From positions 806,001-870,000 of the forward strand of contig NZ_OMPD01000014.1 in the NCBI RefSeq assembly GCF_900312745.1: a DNA stretch of 64,000 bases, written 5' to 3'. The notes beneath the pieces were generated by a model. The model was not told the origin of the DNA, ran no database searches, and worked only from the letters and a program-made list of their open reading frames with translations. The translations under genes and the position numbers were made by a program. Shown here piece after piece: positions 9,640 to 18,503 of this stretch. This stretch comes from Aquimarina sp. AU58 (GTDB taxonomy: Bacteria > Bacteroidota > Bacteroidia > Flavobacteriales > Flavobacteriaceae). Positions within the stretch are counted from its first letter, which is position 1, and the number at the start of each line of letters is the position of its first letter.

Positions 9640-11082
9640 TTAAAACTCTGCATTAAGAGGTGTTCTTGGATAAGGAATCACATCACGAATATTACCCATC
9701 CCTGTTACAAAAAGAACAAGACGCTCAAACCCAAGTCCGAAACCACTATGTGTACACGTACCAAAACGACGAGTATCTAAATACCACCATAATTCTTCTT
9801 CAGGAATATTAAGAGCAGCCATCTTTTCTTTAAGCACATCCAAACGCTCTTCACGTTGAGAACCACCTACTATTTCTCCAATACCAGGAAATAAAATATC
9901 CATTGCTCTTACCGTTTTTCCATCTTCATTAAGTCGCATATAGAACGATTTAATATCTGCAGGGTAATCAAATAGAATCACTGGGCATTTAAAATGTTTT
10001 TCGACAAGAAACCTTTCATGTTCACTTTGTAAGTCAGCACCCCATCCATCAATAGGAAATTTGAATTTCTTCTTCTTATTGGGTTTAGAATTTTTAAGAA
10101 TATCAATGGCTTCGGTATAGCTTACTCGTTTAAAATTGTTCTCTAATATAAACTTTAATTTATCTCGTAATAACATTTCGGCACGTTCTGCCTGAGGTTT
10201 TTGTTTATCCTCCTGTACCAGGCGATTTTCTAAAAACTCAAGATCATCCTGGCAGTTATCTAAAATAAACTGGATTACGTATTTAATAAAGTCTTCTGCC
10301 AAGTCCATATTGCCATCCAGATCACAGAAAGCGACTTCTGGTTCTACCATCCAGAATTCTGCAAGATGTCTCGATGTATTTGAGTTTTCTGCCCTAAAAG
10401 TAGGTCCAAAGGTGTATACCTGACCTAATCCCATAGCATAAGTCTCTGCTTCTAATTGACCAGAAACAGTTAAGTTTGTTTCACCACCAAAAAAATCTTC
10501 TTTATAATCAACCTCACCATTCTCATTTTTTGGAATGTTATTAAGATCCATATTGGTTACTTTAAATGCTTCTCCAGCACCCTCGGCATCACTTTTTGTA
10601 ATTACTGGTGTATGCACATAGTAAAAATCATTTTTTTGAAAATATTCATGTATTGCAAAAGATAATTTTGAGCGCACTCTCATGATAGCCCCAAAGGTAT
10701 TGGTGCGAACCCTTAAGTGAGCTTGCTCACGTAATTTTTCTAGCGAATGCCGTTTTGGAGATAAAATAGTAAGTTTTAAGTCTTCGGGATCAGCATCCCC
10801 TTCGATTTCTACATTAGATATCTGGATCTCTACACGTTGCCCTTTTCCTTGACTTTCGATAAGAGTACCTTCTATCGCAACTGCTGCACCAACATTTATT
10901 CTGCTTTGTATAGCAGCATCGATTGTATTATCTTCTAAAACACACTGAATATTATTAATAGTTGATCCATCATTAACCGCTATAAAACGATCATTTCTAA
11001 AAGAACGAACCCAACCTTTAACAAGTACAGGCTGTAATAATTTATCACTTTGTAGTACCTCTATTACTTTAGTATGTTTCAT
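9640..11082 (-). CDS. asnS: Asparaginyl-tRNA synthetase
   Basis: A 480-residue class IIb aminoacyl-tRNA synthetase that charges tRNA-Asn with asparagine in the cytoplasm. The N-terminal OB fold (about residues 15-100) binds the anticodon. The catalytic domain shows motif 2 (TFRAENSNTSRHLAEF) and motif 3 (GFGLGFERLV). The ending with PRTPLNAEF is typical of bacterial AsnRS rather than AspRS. Length agrees with flavobacterial orthologues. A TATCTTTG box at 11180-11173 could be its -7 element. Confidence 0.97.
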   Translation of the reverse strand: MKHTKVIEVLQSDKLLQPVLVKGWVRSFRNDRFIAVNDGSTINNIQCVLEDNTIDAAIQSRINVGAAVAIEGTLIESQGKGQRVEIQISNVEIEGDADPEDLKLTILSPKRHSLEKLREQAHLRVRTNTFGAIMRVRSKLSFAIHEYFQKNDFYYVHTPVITKSDAEGAGEAFKVTNMDLNNIPKNENGEVDYKEDFFGGETNLTVSGQLEAETYAMGLGQVYTFGPTFRAENSNTSRHLAEFWMVEPEVAFCDLDGNMDLAEDFIKYVIQFILDNCQDDLEFLENRLVQEDKQKPQAERAEMLLRDKLKFILENNFKRVSYTEAIDILKNSKPNKKKKFKFPIDGWGADLQSEHERFLVEKHFKCPVILFDYPADIKSFYMRLNEDGKTVRAMDILFPGIGEIVGGSQREERLDVLKEKMAALNIPEEELWWYLDTRRFGTCTHSGFGLGFERLVLFVTGMGNIRDVIPYPRTPLNAEF

Positions 11083-11172
11083 CTGTTTTTTTAATATTAT
11101 TTGTTTTTGGTTTTATAGCTTTCAATACAATTTAGTGAGTATAAAACCAAGGATGTTTGAATTTTGAGGTAG

Positions 11173-11180
11173 CAAAGATA
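11173..11180 (-). promoter_or_regulatory. -7 box of asnS
   Basis: TATCTTTG on the minus strand fits the Bacteroidota -7 consensus TAnnTTTG, about 90 bases before the asnS start. No clear TTG -33 element is seen. Confidence 0.45.
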
Positions 11181-11483
11181 ATTTTTTAATCCGATTGAAG
11201 CATAATCTTATGAATTCAAAAAAGATATAGTAATTAAAATATATTTTGATGCTCTTTTGGATACTGGTGAGTTTATACAATCAAAATACCAAAATCTGAC
11301 GTTTTTTCGAATTATGATTCTACGTAAAAACCGTAATTAGATGTGTTTTTGATTGAAAAATAGACGTATTTGAGAGTTTTTTTGATAAATTATTGCAAAA
11401 AAAATAAGTTTTCATTGATGTTTAAAATACTGCGAATCAGTAATTTGAATACTGTTTTGTTGGATTTTACTTGTTTAAATAGT

Positions 11484-11567
11484 GTTAAAGTTTAAGCTAT
11501 TTCGGTAAAAAGGGGATTTTTCCCCCCTATTAGGTATTTCAAAATATAAAAAGGGGCAGTATCTTGC
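11484..11567 (+). promoter_or_regulatory. Palindrome-bearing promoter element, copy A
   Basis: Contains GTTAAAGTTTAA at 11484-11495, a GGGGATTTTTCCCC core at 11512-11525, GGTATT at 11533-11538 and a -7-like TATCTTGC at 11560-11567. The same blocks occur in the same order and spacing at 18145-18227. It points away from any gene and towards the terminator at 11638. Confidence 0.55.
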
Positions 11568-11573
11568 ATATGC

Positions 11574-11671
11574 AATTATGACGATTGTGTTTACGTTAAG
11601 TTTAGTTCGATAGGTTTTGGGGTAATCTATCTTACAGAAGTCCCGCTAGTTTCTAGCGGGGCTTTTTTTTT
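11574..11671 (+). ncRNA. Candidate small RNA A
   Basis: About 100 bases between the promoter element and a strong intrinsic terminator. No convincing reading frame. An internal GATAG/CTATC pair around a G-rich loop (about 11609-11631) could form a hairpin. The transcript start is estimated from the -7 box only. Confidence 0.45.
11638..11671 (+). terminator. Strong intrinsic terminator without an upstream gene
   Basis: GC-rich stem CCCGCTAG/CTAGCGGG (11642-11649 with 11653-11660), extended by a few pairs, followed by nine Ts. The T-run is on the plus-strand side only, so it ends a plus-strand transcript although no plus-strand gene precedes it. Confidence 0.8.
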
Positions 11672-11705
11672 GATAATATTATGTGTTTTTTATGTCTTAT
11701 TTTCT

Positions 11706-14114
11706 TTATTCTTCCTCGCCTTGAGTTTCTTCAAGTTCTTCATCATTAGGAATGATTTTCAAGGTAGGTTCTTTAAGAGTTTTCTTATTTGCAATACTTC
11801 GTTCTAACGAAAGTAATAAGGAAGGAAGGAGTAAAAGATTTGCCAGCATAGCAAATAATAAAGTTGTTGATACCAAGCCTCCAAGTGCCTTGGTTCCCCC
11901 AAAACTAGATATCATGAATACCGAAAAACCAAAAAATAAAACAGTTGAGGTATAAAACATACTCACTCCTGTTTCTCGTAATGAAGCAAGAACAGATTTT
12001 CTAATCCTCCAATGATTTGATTTTAATTCTTGCCTGTATTTTGCAAGGAAATGTATAGTATCATCTACAGAAATACCAAATGCAATACTAAAAACTAATA
12101 TTGTAGAAGGTTTTATTGGTACACCAAGATACCCCATAAGGCCTGCAGTCATGAGCAATGGTAATAAATTTGGTATAAGTGATATGACAATCATTTTCCA
12201 GGATCGAAACATCCAGGCCATAAAAAGAGCAATCAAGATCACCGCAAGACCTAGAGAAAAAGATAAATTCCATACCAGATATTTAGTTCCTTTCTGAAAA
12301 ATAAGGGCTTTACCAGTAAAAGAAACGTCATATCTGTCTTTTGGGAAAATTTTCTCTAATTGTGGTTTTAGGGTAGCTTCTATACGCTCCATTTCTTCTG
12401 TACCTACATCTTTCATGAAAGTAGTGATTCTTGCGTATTGTCCGGTAGAATCCACATAACTATTCATTACTCCTACTTTAGATTCAAAACTTTTGGCATA
12501 CGGTAAAATAAAGTTTCGCTCCTGACTGGTAGGTATTTGATAATATTTAGGATTTCCATTATAAAAAGCTTGCTTAGAGTATTTAACCAGATTAACAATA
12601 GAAATAGGCTTTGACAATTCAGGAGTTTCTTCGAGAAGCTCCTGTAGTTTTTCCATACGTTTTAATGTAGGTAATTTTAATACTCCTTGTTTTCTCTTGG
12701 TGTCTACTAATATTTCTAATGGCATAACACCATCAAATTCTTCTTCAAAAAACTCTATATCCTTATAAAACCCGGCAGATTTGGGCATGTCTTCCAATAG
12801 GCTTCCAGAGACTTTTATAGTATAAATACCAATAATGCTAACGATTAGAATAATGACAGAAGAAAAGTAGATTGTTACTCGTCTGGTTTTCACCATCTTT
12901 TCCATCCAATCCATTAGCTTCTCAATCCACCCTTTACCCAGGTGTTTTAAGTGTCTTTCTTTGGGTTGGGGCATATAACTATAAATTATAGTGATGACTA
13001 GAAGACAAAGTATAAATAGAGCGATTATATTTAAAGAGGCAACAATACCAAATTCTTTAAGTAATTTACTTTCGGTTAGGGCAAAGGTTGCAAATCCTGA
13101 AGCAGTAGTTACATTAGTCATTAATGTAGCATTACCCACTTTGGTGATTACCCGTTGAAGAGATTTTGCTTTATTACCGTGTTTTTTTATTTCTTGTTGG
13201 TATTTATTTATTAAGAAAATACAATTAGGAATACCAATTACAATTACTAACGGAGGGATAATAGCTGTAAGTACAGTTATTTCATATTCTAAAAGCCCTA
13301 AAATTCCAAAAGCCCACATTACTCCAATAATTACAGCAGTCATGGATATAAAAGTGGCTCTTAAGGATCTAAAAAAGAAAAAGAAAATTAATGAAGTAAC
13401 GAGTAGTGCTGCAAGAATGAAAATTTCTATTTCATCCATTATGTTTTGAGAATTCAAAGTTCTGATATATGGCATACCAGATACTTTTACATCCATCTTG
13501 TATTCATTTTCAAAAGCTAAAACAGAAGGAAGTAAAACTTCTTCAATAAACTTTTTTCGCTTTTTGGTGTTTACGATATCCTTTTTGAGATACAGTGCGC
13601 TTTGGATGGTTTTTGATTTCGTGCTGTATACAAGTCCTTCATAAAATGGTAACTTATTAAATAACTCGTTTTCGTATTTGGATACTTGTTTTTCAGTATA
13701 ACTAGAATCCTTAATAAAAGGAACTAACTCAAATCGTGCAGGATTATCTTCTTTTTTTAAAGTTTTAAGATCGGCTATAGAAACAACCAAGTCGATCTCT
13801 TCATATTTTTTAAACGAATTATTAAAATCATTCCATGCTTTTAGCTTTTTAGGAGTAAAAAGTGTACTGTCTTTAACAGCCATTACGATTAGATTGCCTT
13901 CTTCACCAAATTTTTGAAGGAATTTTTGATATAATATATTTACCTCATGATCATCGGGGAGTAGATTCGCCTCTGAGTGAGAAAACTTCATGTTTTTCCA
14001 CTGAAAACCTAAAAAAATCGTAATTCCTATTATTGCCAGAAATATTACCGCCCTATTGCGAAGTATAATTCCAGCCAGTGCATTCCAAAACCCGAAACTG
14101 AATAATTTTGCCAT
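11706..14114 (-). CDS. RND/MMPL-family exporter
   Basis: An 802-residue inner-membrane protein with the RND half-repeat layout twice: one membrane helix, a large periplasmic loop, then five or six helices (first block about residues 225-405, second about 640-775). The second half has the helix-4 acidic motif GISVDDTIHF, which in this superfamily carries protons to drive export. It is shorter than tripartite RND pumps and resembles the predicted-exporter/patched-like group thought to move lipids or other hydrophobic compounds. No membrane-fusion or TolC partner is adjacent; the next gene upstream encodes a DUF5686 outer-membrane protein. The C-terminal tail is acidic. Confidence 0.88.
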   Translation of the reverse strand: MAKLFSFGFWNALAGIILRNRAVIFLAIIGITIFLGFQWKNMKFSHSEANLLPDDHEVNILYQKFLQKFGEEGNLIVMAVKDSTLFTPKKLKAWNDFNNSFKKYEEIDLVVSIADLKTLKKEDNPARFELVPFIKDSSYTEKQVSKYENELFNKLPFYEGLVYSTKSKTIQSALYLKKDIVNTKKRKKFIEEVLLPSVLAFENEYKMDVKVSGMPYIRTLNSQNIMDEIEIFILAALLVTSLIFFFFFRSLRATFISMTAVIIGVMWAFGILGLLEYEITVLTAIIPPLVIVIGIPNCIFLINKYQQEIKKHGNKAKSLQRVITKVGNATLMTNVTTASGFATFALTESKLLKEFGIVASLNIIALFILCLLVITIIYSYMPQPKERHLKHLGKGWIEKLMDWMEKMVKTRRVTIYFSSVIILIVSIIGIYTIKVSGSLLEDMPKSAGFYKDIEFFEEEFDGVMPLEILVDTKRKQGVLKLPTLKRMEKLQELLEETPELSKPISIVNLVKYSKQAFYNGNPKYYQIPTSQERNFILPYAKSFESKVGVMNSYVDSTGQYARITTFMKDVGTEEMERIEATLKPQLEKIFPKDRYDVSFTGKALIFQKGTKYLVWNLSFSLGLAVILIALFMAWMFRSWKMIVISLIPNLLPLLMTAGLMGYLGVPIKPSTILVFSIAFGISVDDTIHFLAKYRQELKSNHWRIRKSVLASLRETGVSMFYTSTVLFFGFSVFMISSFGGTKALGGLVSTTLLFAMLANLLLLPSLLLSLERSIANKKTLKEPTLKIIPNDEELEETQGEEE

Positions 14115-14131
14115 CCTTTATTTTCCTGCTG

Positions 14132-14139
14132 CAAATGTA
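14132..14139 (-). promoter_or_regulatory. -7 box of the exporter gene
   Basis: TACATTTG on the minus strand, matching TAnnTTTG, 17 bases upstream of the start codon. No clear -33 element. Confidence 0.5.
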
Positions 14140-14198
14140 AGGATTGGGGAATTATTATTCAGGTATTTCTGAAAAGAAAATGATTTATTGTGTAAAGA

Positions 14199-16640
14199 CT
14201 ATAGTTTTAAGTAAAAAGTAAACTTACCCGAAATATTATCCTCAAAACGAGGGAGATGATAGGCGCCATAGCGATAGGCAAAACTAAGCCCAAAACCGGC
14301 AAATAATTTGTTGATTTCAAATCCTGATTCTTGATATCCATGTTGCAAAGACGAAAAATTTACCCCTTGATGGTTTTCAAGATTGCTAACATCTCCGATG
14401 GCATAGCGAGTTATAAAAACGAGTTCCGGTTTAAACCAATTTGTGATTTTTACAGGTTTAATTCTATGTTTGACCTGTAATGTTGCTAGTCTGTCATTAA
14501 AAAACTCACCAAAATACATAGTTTCAAAAGTCCTTCTGCCGGCTACAGAAAATCGTTGAAGCACCGTTTCTTTGGTCGGAGCATTAGGATAAGCGTGATA
14601 CAAATGTGTGAGTGGGATATCTCCAGAAGCGATATCTGCTTCAAATAAAACACTTGTTTTAGATTGATTAATACGGTTAATGATATATTCTGCCTTTAAA
14701 CCTATTTTGCTATAAGAGAAATTACTATCAAATACACCCTTGAAACCTTGCGTATATTGTGCTGTAATTTTGGGATATCCATCATGAATTTCTTTATATC
14801 GATTAGGAGTTTTTAGAAATTTACTAAACGGACTCCATCTTAATGCTATTGTAGCTTCTGCTGTTTTATATCCCGAAAATAGATTACCGTCATTTAGATA
14901 TTGATATCCTCCGGTTTGATTTATATTACTTATAGAAAATTGAGTTTCTGAAAGTAGTTTAGGAAATATCTGCTGCTGCAAACTAGTACTCCAGGTTCTG
15001 TGCTTGTAATAGAAATCTATATTTACCAAACGAGGCTCGAATAATGAATATACTCTTTTGTCTGTAAGGTAAAGGAAACTACCTACTTCTCTAATATCAT
15101 CGGTATAATTAAAATTAAACCATGAGTTTGATTTTTTATTTACTAATAAACCTCCTCCTATACCATATTTGGATTTTGAATCTCTAAATCCGTAAACAAA
15201 ATATCCTTCTAGTCTAAATTGATTAGAGAATTTTGTGTTTGTTAAGCCACCTATTCCTAGCCGCAACCCTTCATAATTATTGTATTTTATAGGGTAAGTG
15301 AGATCAAAATTGAAAAATCCTACAGGGTAATATCCAATATTAAAACTTTGGATAACATCAATTCTGCGTTCTATGTTTTGTACTTTTACAATGCTATCTA
15401 TGACTTGAAACGAGTTTAGATCTTTTTCTGTAATCGCACTAGTACGATATTGATTCCAATATGACTCGGGTCTGTTATTAGCTTCGGGATCTATGCTTAT
15501 TGTAGCCTGATTTTGTTTAATATCTTGACTAGTATCTAATTTGATATCAAATAAGTCTGTTGTAGAAACTAAAAAATCATTATTTCCAGAAGAACTTTTT
15601 TTATCATTCCCTAATCTTCCTACAGAGATTCTCCCTCCAAATAAGCTTACTTTTTGTCTTCCATTTCCTGGTCTTATTGTGATCTCTTGTTTGGTTGGGA
15701 ACCAGCTTTTTTGTTCAGAGAAATATTTAAAACTATGAGTTGCCATCACGTTAAGTTCGCCTCGTAATTCTATAATAGCTTTTTGAATTCCTAATGATTT
15801 TGTATCTATATATAATACGCCTTCTAAACTTGCATAATTTTTAGATTTACGGGGTTGAAAAAGAATGACGTAAGCTGGGTTTTTTCCCTGTACAGTATCG
15901 AGAACCTTATAATAATAATTTCTAAGAGCTCTGTTTGATAATGGTCCTATGTATTTATTGTTAAAAATCGTGTAATCTTCATCATAAAGAGAATTAGATT
16001 GTATTTTGATCCCAAGTACATTATAAATAGGCTCTTTAAAACCACTCATTCGAGTTGCTAAAACGGTCTCTTTTTCACCGGCATTTTTTCTAAATTGGTG
16101 TAAACTTATTTTTTCTGAAAGAAAGGAATGAGCTTTGTTAAATAGATGCTCCATATCGACACTAGTAGTGTCTAGAGTATTTAATTGAGCTTGGTTATCT
16201 TCTGTGATTTTTAGTTTGTTATAACTTTTATAACTAAAATTACGTAATATCTTTTTTGGATTATTTTTGTTTTTCCTACGTATGACTTCAATAATAAGTT
16301 GAGCTGCAACGTTTTCGGGAGTATCTAATTTTACTGTCTCAAGATTTTCTTCTTTAGTACTGAGTCGTACTTCTATTTTTTCTGAATTTTTGGATGTAAT
16401 TAAAATAGTCTTTGTTTGATATCCTAGATAGCTTATAGTAAGATTAACAGGGTAGGTATTACATCGTATAACAAACTCGCCCTTAACAGAAGTTAAGGCG
16501 TATGAAGAATTACTGGTTTTTATAGTGGCAAATGGCAAGGGTTGATTAGAACTTTCATCAATGACAATACCGTTAATACTAACTTGAGAAATTAAGACAA
16601 AGTGTACAAAAAATAATAAACAAAAAATTTTGTTCTGCAT
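14199..16640 (-). CDS. DUF5686 / carboxypeptidase-like regulatory domain protein
   Basis: An 813-residue outer-membrane protein. I place the start at the ATG at 16640, because it begins a clean signal peptide (MQNKIFCLLFFVHFVLIS) and lies about 18 bases after the likely transcript start; a longer frame from a TTG at 16658 would start at that site. After the signal comes a CarboxypepD_reg-like beta domain (residues about 20-95, GIVIDESSNQPLPFATI), then the DUF5686 region (AAQLIIEVIRRKNKNNPKK, NFSYKSYNKL). The C-terminal half is rich in alternating aromatic strands and ends in FTFYLKL, as expected of a beta barrel. Function is unknown; it may work with the adjacent exporter. Confidence 0.85.
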   Translation of the reverse strand: MQNKIFCLLFFVHFVLISQVSINGIVIDESSNQPLPFATIKTSNSSYALTSVKGEFVIRCNTYPVNLTISYLGYQTKTILITSKNSEKIEVRLSTKEENLETVKLDTPENVAAQLIIEVIRRKNKNNPKKILRNFSYKSYNKLKITEDNQAQLNTLDTTSVDMEHLFNKAHSFLSEKISLHQFRKNAGEKETVLATRMSGFKEPIYNVLGIKIQSNSLYDEDYTIFNNKYIGPLSNRALRNYYYKVLDTVQGKNPAYVILFQPRKSKNYASLEGVLYIDTKSLGIQKAIIELRGELNVMATHSFKYFSEQKSWFPTKQEITIRPGNGRQKVSLFGGRISVGRLGNDKKSSSGNNDFLVSTTDLFDIKLDTSQDIKQNQATISIDPEANNRPESYWNQYRTSAITEKDLNSFQVIDSIVKVQNIERRIDVIQSFNIGYYPVGFFNFDLTYPIKYNNYEGLRLGIGGLTNTKFSNQFRLEGYFVYGFRDSKSKYGIGGGLLVNKKSNSWFNFNYTDDIREVGSFLYLTDKRVYSLFEPRLVNIDFYYKHRTWSTSLQQQIFPKLLSETQFSISNINQTGGYQYLNDGNLFSGYKTAEATIALRWSPFSKFLKTPNRYKEIHDGYPKITAQYTQGFKGVFDSNFSYSKIGLKAEYIINRINQSKTSVLFEADIASGDIPLTHLYHAYPNAPTKETVLQRFSVAGRRTFETMYFGEFFNDRLATLQVKHRIKPVKITNWFKPELVFITRYAIGDVSNLENHQGVNFSSLQHGYQESGFEINKLFAGFGLSFAYRYGAYHLPRFEDNISGKFTFYLKL

Positions 16641-16664
16641 TATACCAAATAGGTTCAAAAAAGG

Positions 16665-16672
16665 CGAAGATA
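16665..16672 (-). promoter_or_regulatory. -7 box of the DUF5686 gene
   Basis: TATCTTCG on the minus strand, one mismatch to TAnnTTTG. It lies immediately after the frr terminator hairpin and supports the ATG start at 16640. Confidence 0.45.
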
Positions 16673-16673
16673 C

Positions 16674-16708
16674 AAAAAAAGCGTTTCTAATAAGAAAACG
16701 CTTTATTT
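16674..16708 (-). terminator. Terminator of pyrH-frr
   Basis: Nine-bp stem AAAGCGTTT/AAACGCTTT with a run of seven Ts on the minus strand, located after the frr stop. Confidence 0.75.
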
Positions 16709-16732
16709 ATAATTTCTATACATTGGGAAATG

Positions 16733-17296
16733 TTAAACTGTCATAATTTCTTTTTCTTTATGACTAAGCATTTCATCAACTTTTTTAATGTATGTATCTG
16801 TTAATGTTTGAATATCTACTTCAGTGTTTTTTGCCAAATCTTCTGATAGACCTTCTTTTTCTAATTTTTTAATCTCATTATTGGCGTTTTTACGATCATT
16901 ACGTATACCAACTTTAGAATCTTCTGCTTCAGCTTTTGCTTGTTTCGCAAGATCTTTACGGCGTTCTTCTGTGAGAGGAGGAACACTAATGATAACGCTT
17001 TCGCCATTATTCATTGGGTTAAACCCTAAATTAGCTACCTGAATACCTTTCTCAATCTCAGGAATTACAGATTTATCAAAAGGCTGAATTGTAATGGTTC
17101 TTGCATCAGGAGTAGTTACATTTCCTACCTGGTTTAACGGAGTAGGAGAGCCATAGTACTCTACCATTACACTGCCTAACATAGCAGGAGATGCTTTACC
17201 GGCTCTGATATTGAGTAATTTTTTTTCTAAATGAGTAATTGCTGCTTGCATTGACTCTTTGGTCGAATCTATAATAAAATCTATTTCTTCGTTCAT
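16733..17296 (-). CDS. frr: Ribosome recycling factor
   Basis: A 187-residue protein that, with EF-G, splits the post-termination ribosome so that it can be reused. The family signatures are visible: RAGKASPAML near the start, TPDARTITIQPFDKS in the middle, PPLTEERRKDLAKQAK, and a helical C terminus. Normal length. It lies 46 bases after pyrH on the same strand, a gene pair conserved in many bacteria, and is followed by a terminator. Confidence 0.98.
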   Translation of the reverse strand: MNEEIDFIIDSTKESMQAAITHLEKKLLNIRAGKASPAMLGSVMVEYYGSPTPLNQVGNVTTPDARTITIQPFDKSVIPEIEKGIQVANLGFNPMNNGESVIISVPPLTEERRKDLAKQAKAEAEDSKVGIRNDRKNANNEIKKLEKEGLSEDLAKNTEVDIQTLTDTYIKKVDEMLSHKEKEIMTV

Positions 17297-17342
17297 GTTT
17301 TAGTTCTTTTCTTCTGACAAATCAAAAAATAAGCCAATATGA

Positions 17343-18050
17343 TTAAAGGTTTACTTGAGTACCTATAGATTCACCAGAAACTACTTTTAGTAAATTTCCG
17401 GCTTTATTCATATCAAAGACTATTATAGGTAATTCATTTTCCTGACTTAATGTAAATGCTGTTGTATCCATCACTTTCAGACCTTTTCGTAAAACATCGT
17501 CAAATGATATGAAATCAAATTTTGTGGCATCAGCATTTTTTTCTGGATCAGAGGTGTATATTCCATCAACTCTTGTGCCTTTTAGAATAACATCTGCATT
17601 AATTTCTATAGCTCTTAGCACTGCGGCAGAATCAGTAGTGAAATATGGATTTCCTGTTCCTCCACCAAATATTACAACTCTTCCTTTTTCGAGATGACGT
17701 ATTGCTCTTCGACGTATAAAAGGTTCTGCAACTTCATTAATCTTTACTGCAGATTGTAATCGAGTAGGTATTTCGGCATCTTCAAGAGCACTCTGTAGGG
17801 CCAGCCCATTAATAACGGTTGCAAGCATGCCCATATGATCTGCTTGAACTCTGTCCATTCCTTTACTGGCACCTGCAACACCTCTAAAAATATTACCTCC
17901 ACCTATCACAATAGCAACTTGTACGCCTTTTTCTGTAATTTGTTTGATTTCATAGGCATACTCTGCCAATCTTTTAGGATCAATTCCATATTGACGATCA
18001 CCCATTAGAGCTTCGCCAGATAATTTAAGTAATATTCTTTTATATTCCAT
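17343..18050 (-). CDS. pyrH: Uridylate kinase
   Basis: A 235-residue UMP kinase of the amino-acid kinase fold, which makes UDP from UMP with ATP in pyrimidine nucleotide synthesis. Visible motifs are LLKLSGEAL at the N terminus, the glycine loop [10 protein letters not shown], the substrate region [15 protein letters not shown] and [14 protein letters not shown]. Full length. It is first in an operon with frr and has a good -7 box just upstream. Confidence 0.98.
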   Translation of the reverse strand: MEYKRILLKLSGEALMGDRQYGIDPKRLAEYAYEIKQITEKGVQVAIVIGGGNIFRGVAGASKGMDRVQADHMGMLATVINGLALQSALEDAEIPTRLQSAVKINEVAEPFIRRRAIRHLEKGRVVIFGGGTGNPYFTTDSAAVLRAIEINADVILKGTRVDGIYTSDPEKNADATKFDFISFDDVLRKGLKVMDTTAFTLSQENELPIIVFDMNKAGNLLKVVSGESIGTQVNL

Positions 18051-18070
18051 TATGAGATTTAACTGTGGTG

Positions 18071-18078
18071 CAAATATA
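18071..18078 (-). promoter_or_regulatory. -7 box of pyrH-frr
   Basis: TATATTTG on the minus strand, about 20 bases upstream of the pyrH start codon. Confidence 0.55.
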
Positions 18079-18144
18079 ACGATATTCTTAATTTAGAAAA
18101 TAGTTTGGATTATAAAGGTGGATTTTTAAGTTAAATAGTCAAAT

Positions 18145-18227
18145 GTTAAAGTTTAAAAACTATTAAAAAAAGGGTGGTTTTCCCCTATAAGAGGTATTGA
18201 TTCGTGTTGAATTATGTTATAGGTTTG
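18145..18227 (+). promoter_or_regulatory. Palindrome-bearing promoter element, copy B
   Basis: GTTAAAGTTTAA at 18145-18156, a G/C palindrome at about 18172-18185, GGTATT at 18193-18198, a TTG -33 at 18197-18199, a 20-base gap and a consensus -7 TAGGTTTG at 18220-18227. Block order and spacing match copy A: 22 bases from the last base of GGTATT to the -7 box in both copies. Confidence 0.65.
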
Positions 18228-18233
18228 CATCAA

Positions 18234-18470
18234 GGAAAACAAAAAAGGTGTTGGGGATGATAAATGTTTTTAGAAAGGAAATTGAACGTTTTTAGTATGT
18301 AAATACGATGTAAGTGTTTATATAGTATAGGCTAATTGGGGAGTTAGTTTGTATTGGGGGTAAGTTTTGGAAGAAATTCTAAACTTATAAACGTTGGAAA
18401 CCAGAAAGGAAATATTTTGAAAATGATGAATAAAAAACCGCTTCTATTATAGAAGCGGTTTTTATTTTTT
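18234..18470 (+). ncRNA. Candidate small RNA B
   Basis: About 235 bases between a consensus promoter and an intrinsic terminator on the plus strand, with no credible reading frame and G-rich patches. The flanking genes pyrH and tsf are on the other strand. The start is estimated from the -7 box. Confidence 0.45.
18433..18470. terminator. Intrinsic terminator, probably bidirectional
   Basis: Thirteen-bp stem AAAAACCGCTTCT/AGAAGCGGTTTTT with a five-base loop, followed by a T-rich tail on the plus strand; the A-run gives Ts on the minus strand, so it can also end tsf. Confidence 0.8.
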
Positions 18471-18503
18471 TCAGATACGTCTGAATACTATATGATTTTT
18501 GGA

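Larger units (their letters stand above)
11083..11705. other. Gene-free gap with a promoter-terminator unit
   Basis: No protein-coding gene seen. The left part holds the asnS promoter. From about 11484 to 11671 there is a plus-strand promoter element with a palindrome, then a strong terminator, described separately as a small-RNA candidate. Confidence 0.6.
18051..18503. other. Gene-free gap with a second promoter-terminator unit
   Basis: No protein gene seen. The left edge has the pyrH promoter; 18145-18227 is a homologue of the element at 11484-11567; a terminator ends the gap. A 12-codon frame near 18258 is too short to support. Confidence 0.6.

Noticed and set aside
16641..16658. TTG start for the DUF5686 protein
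   Set aside because: It coincides with the predicted transcript start; the ATG at 16640 begins a proper signal peptide.
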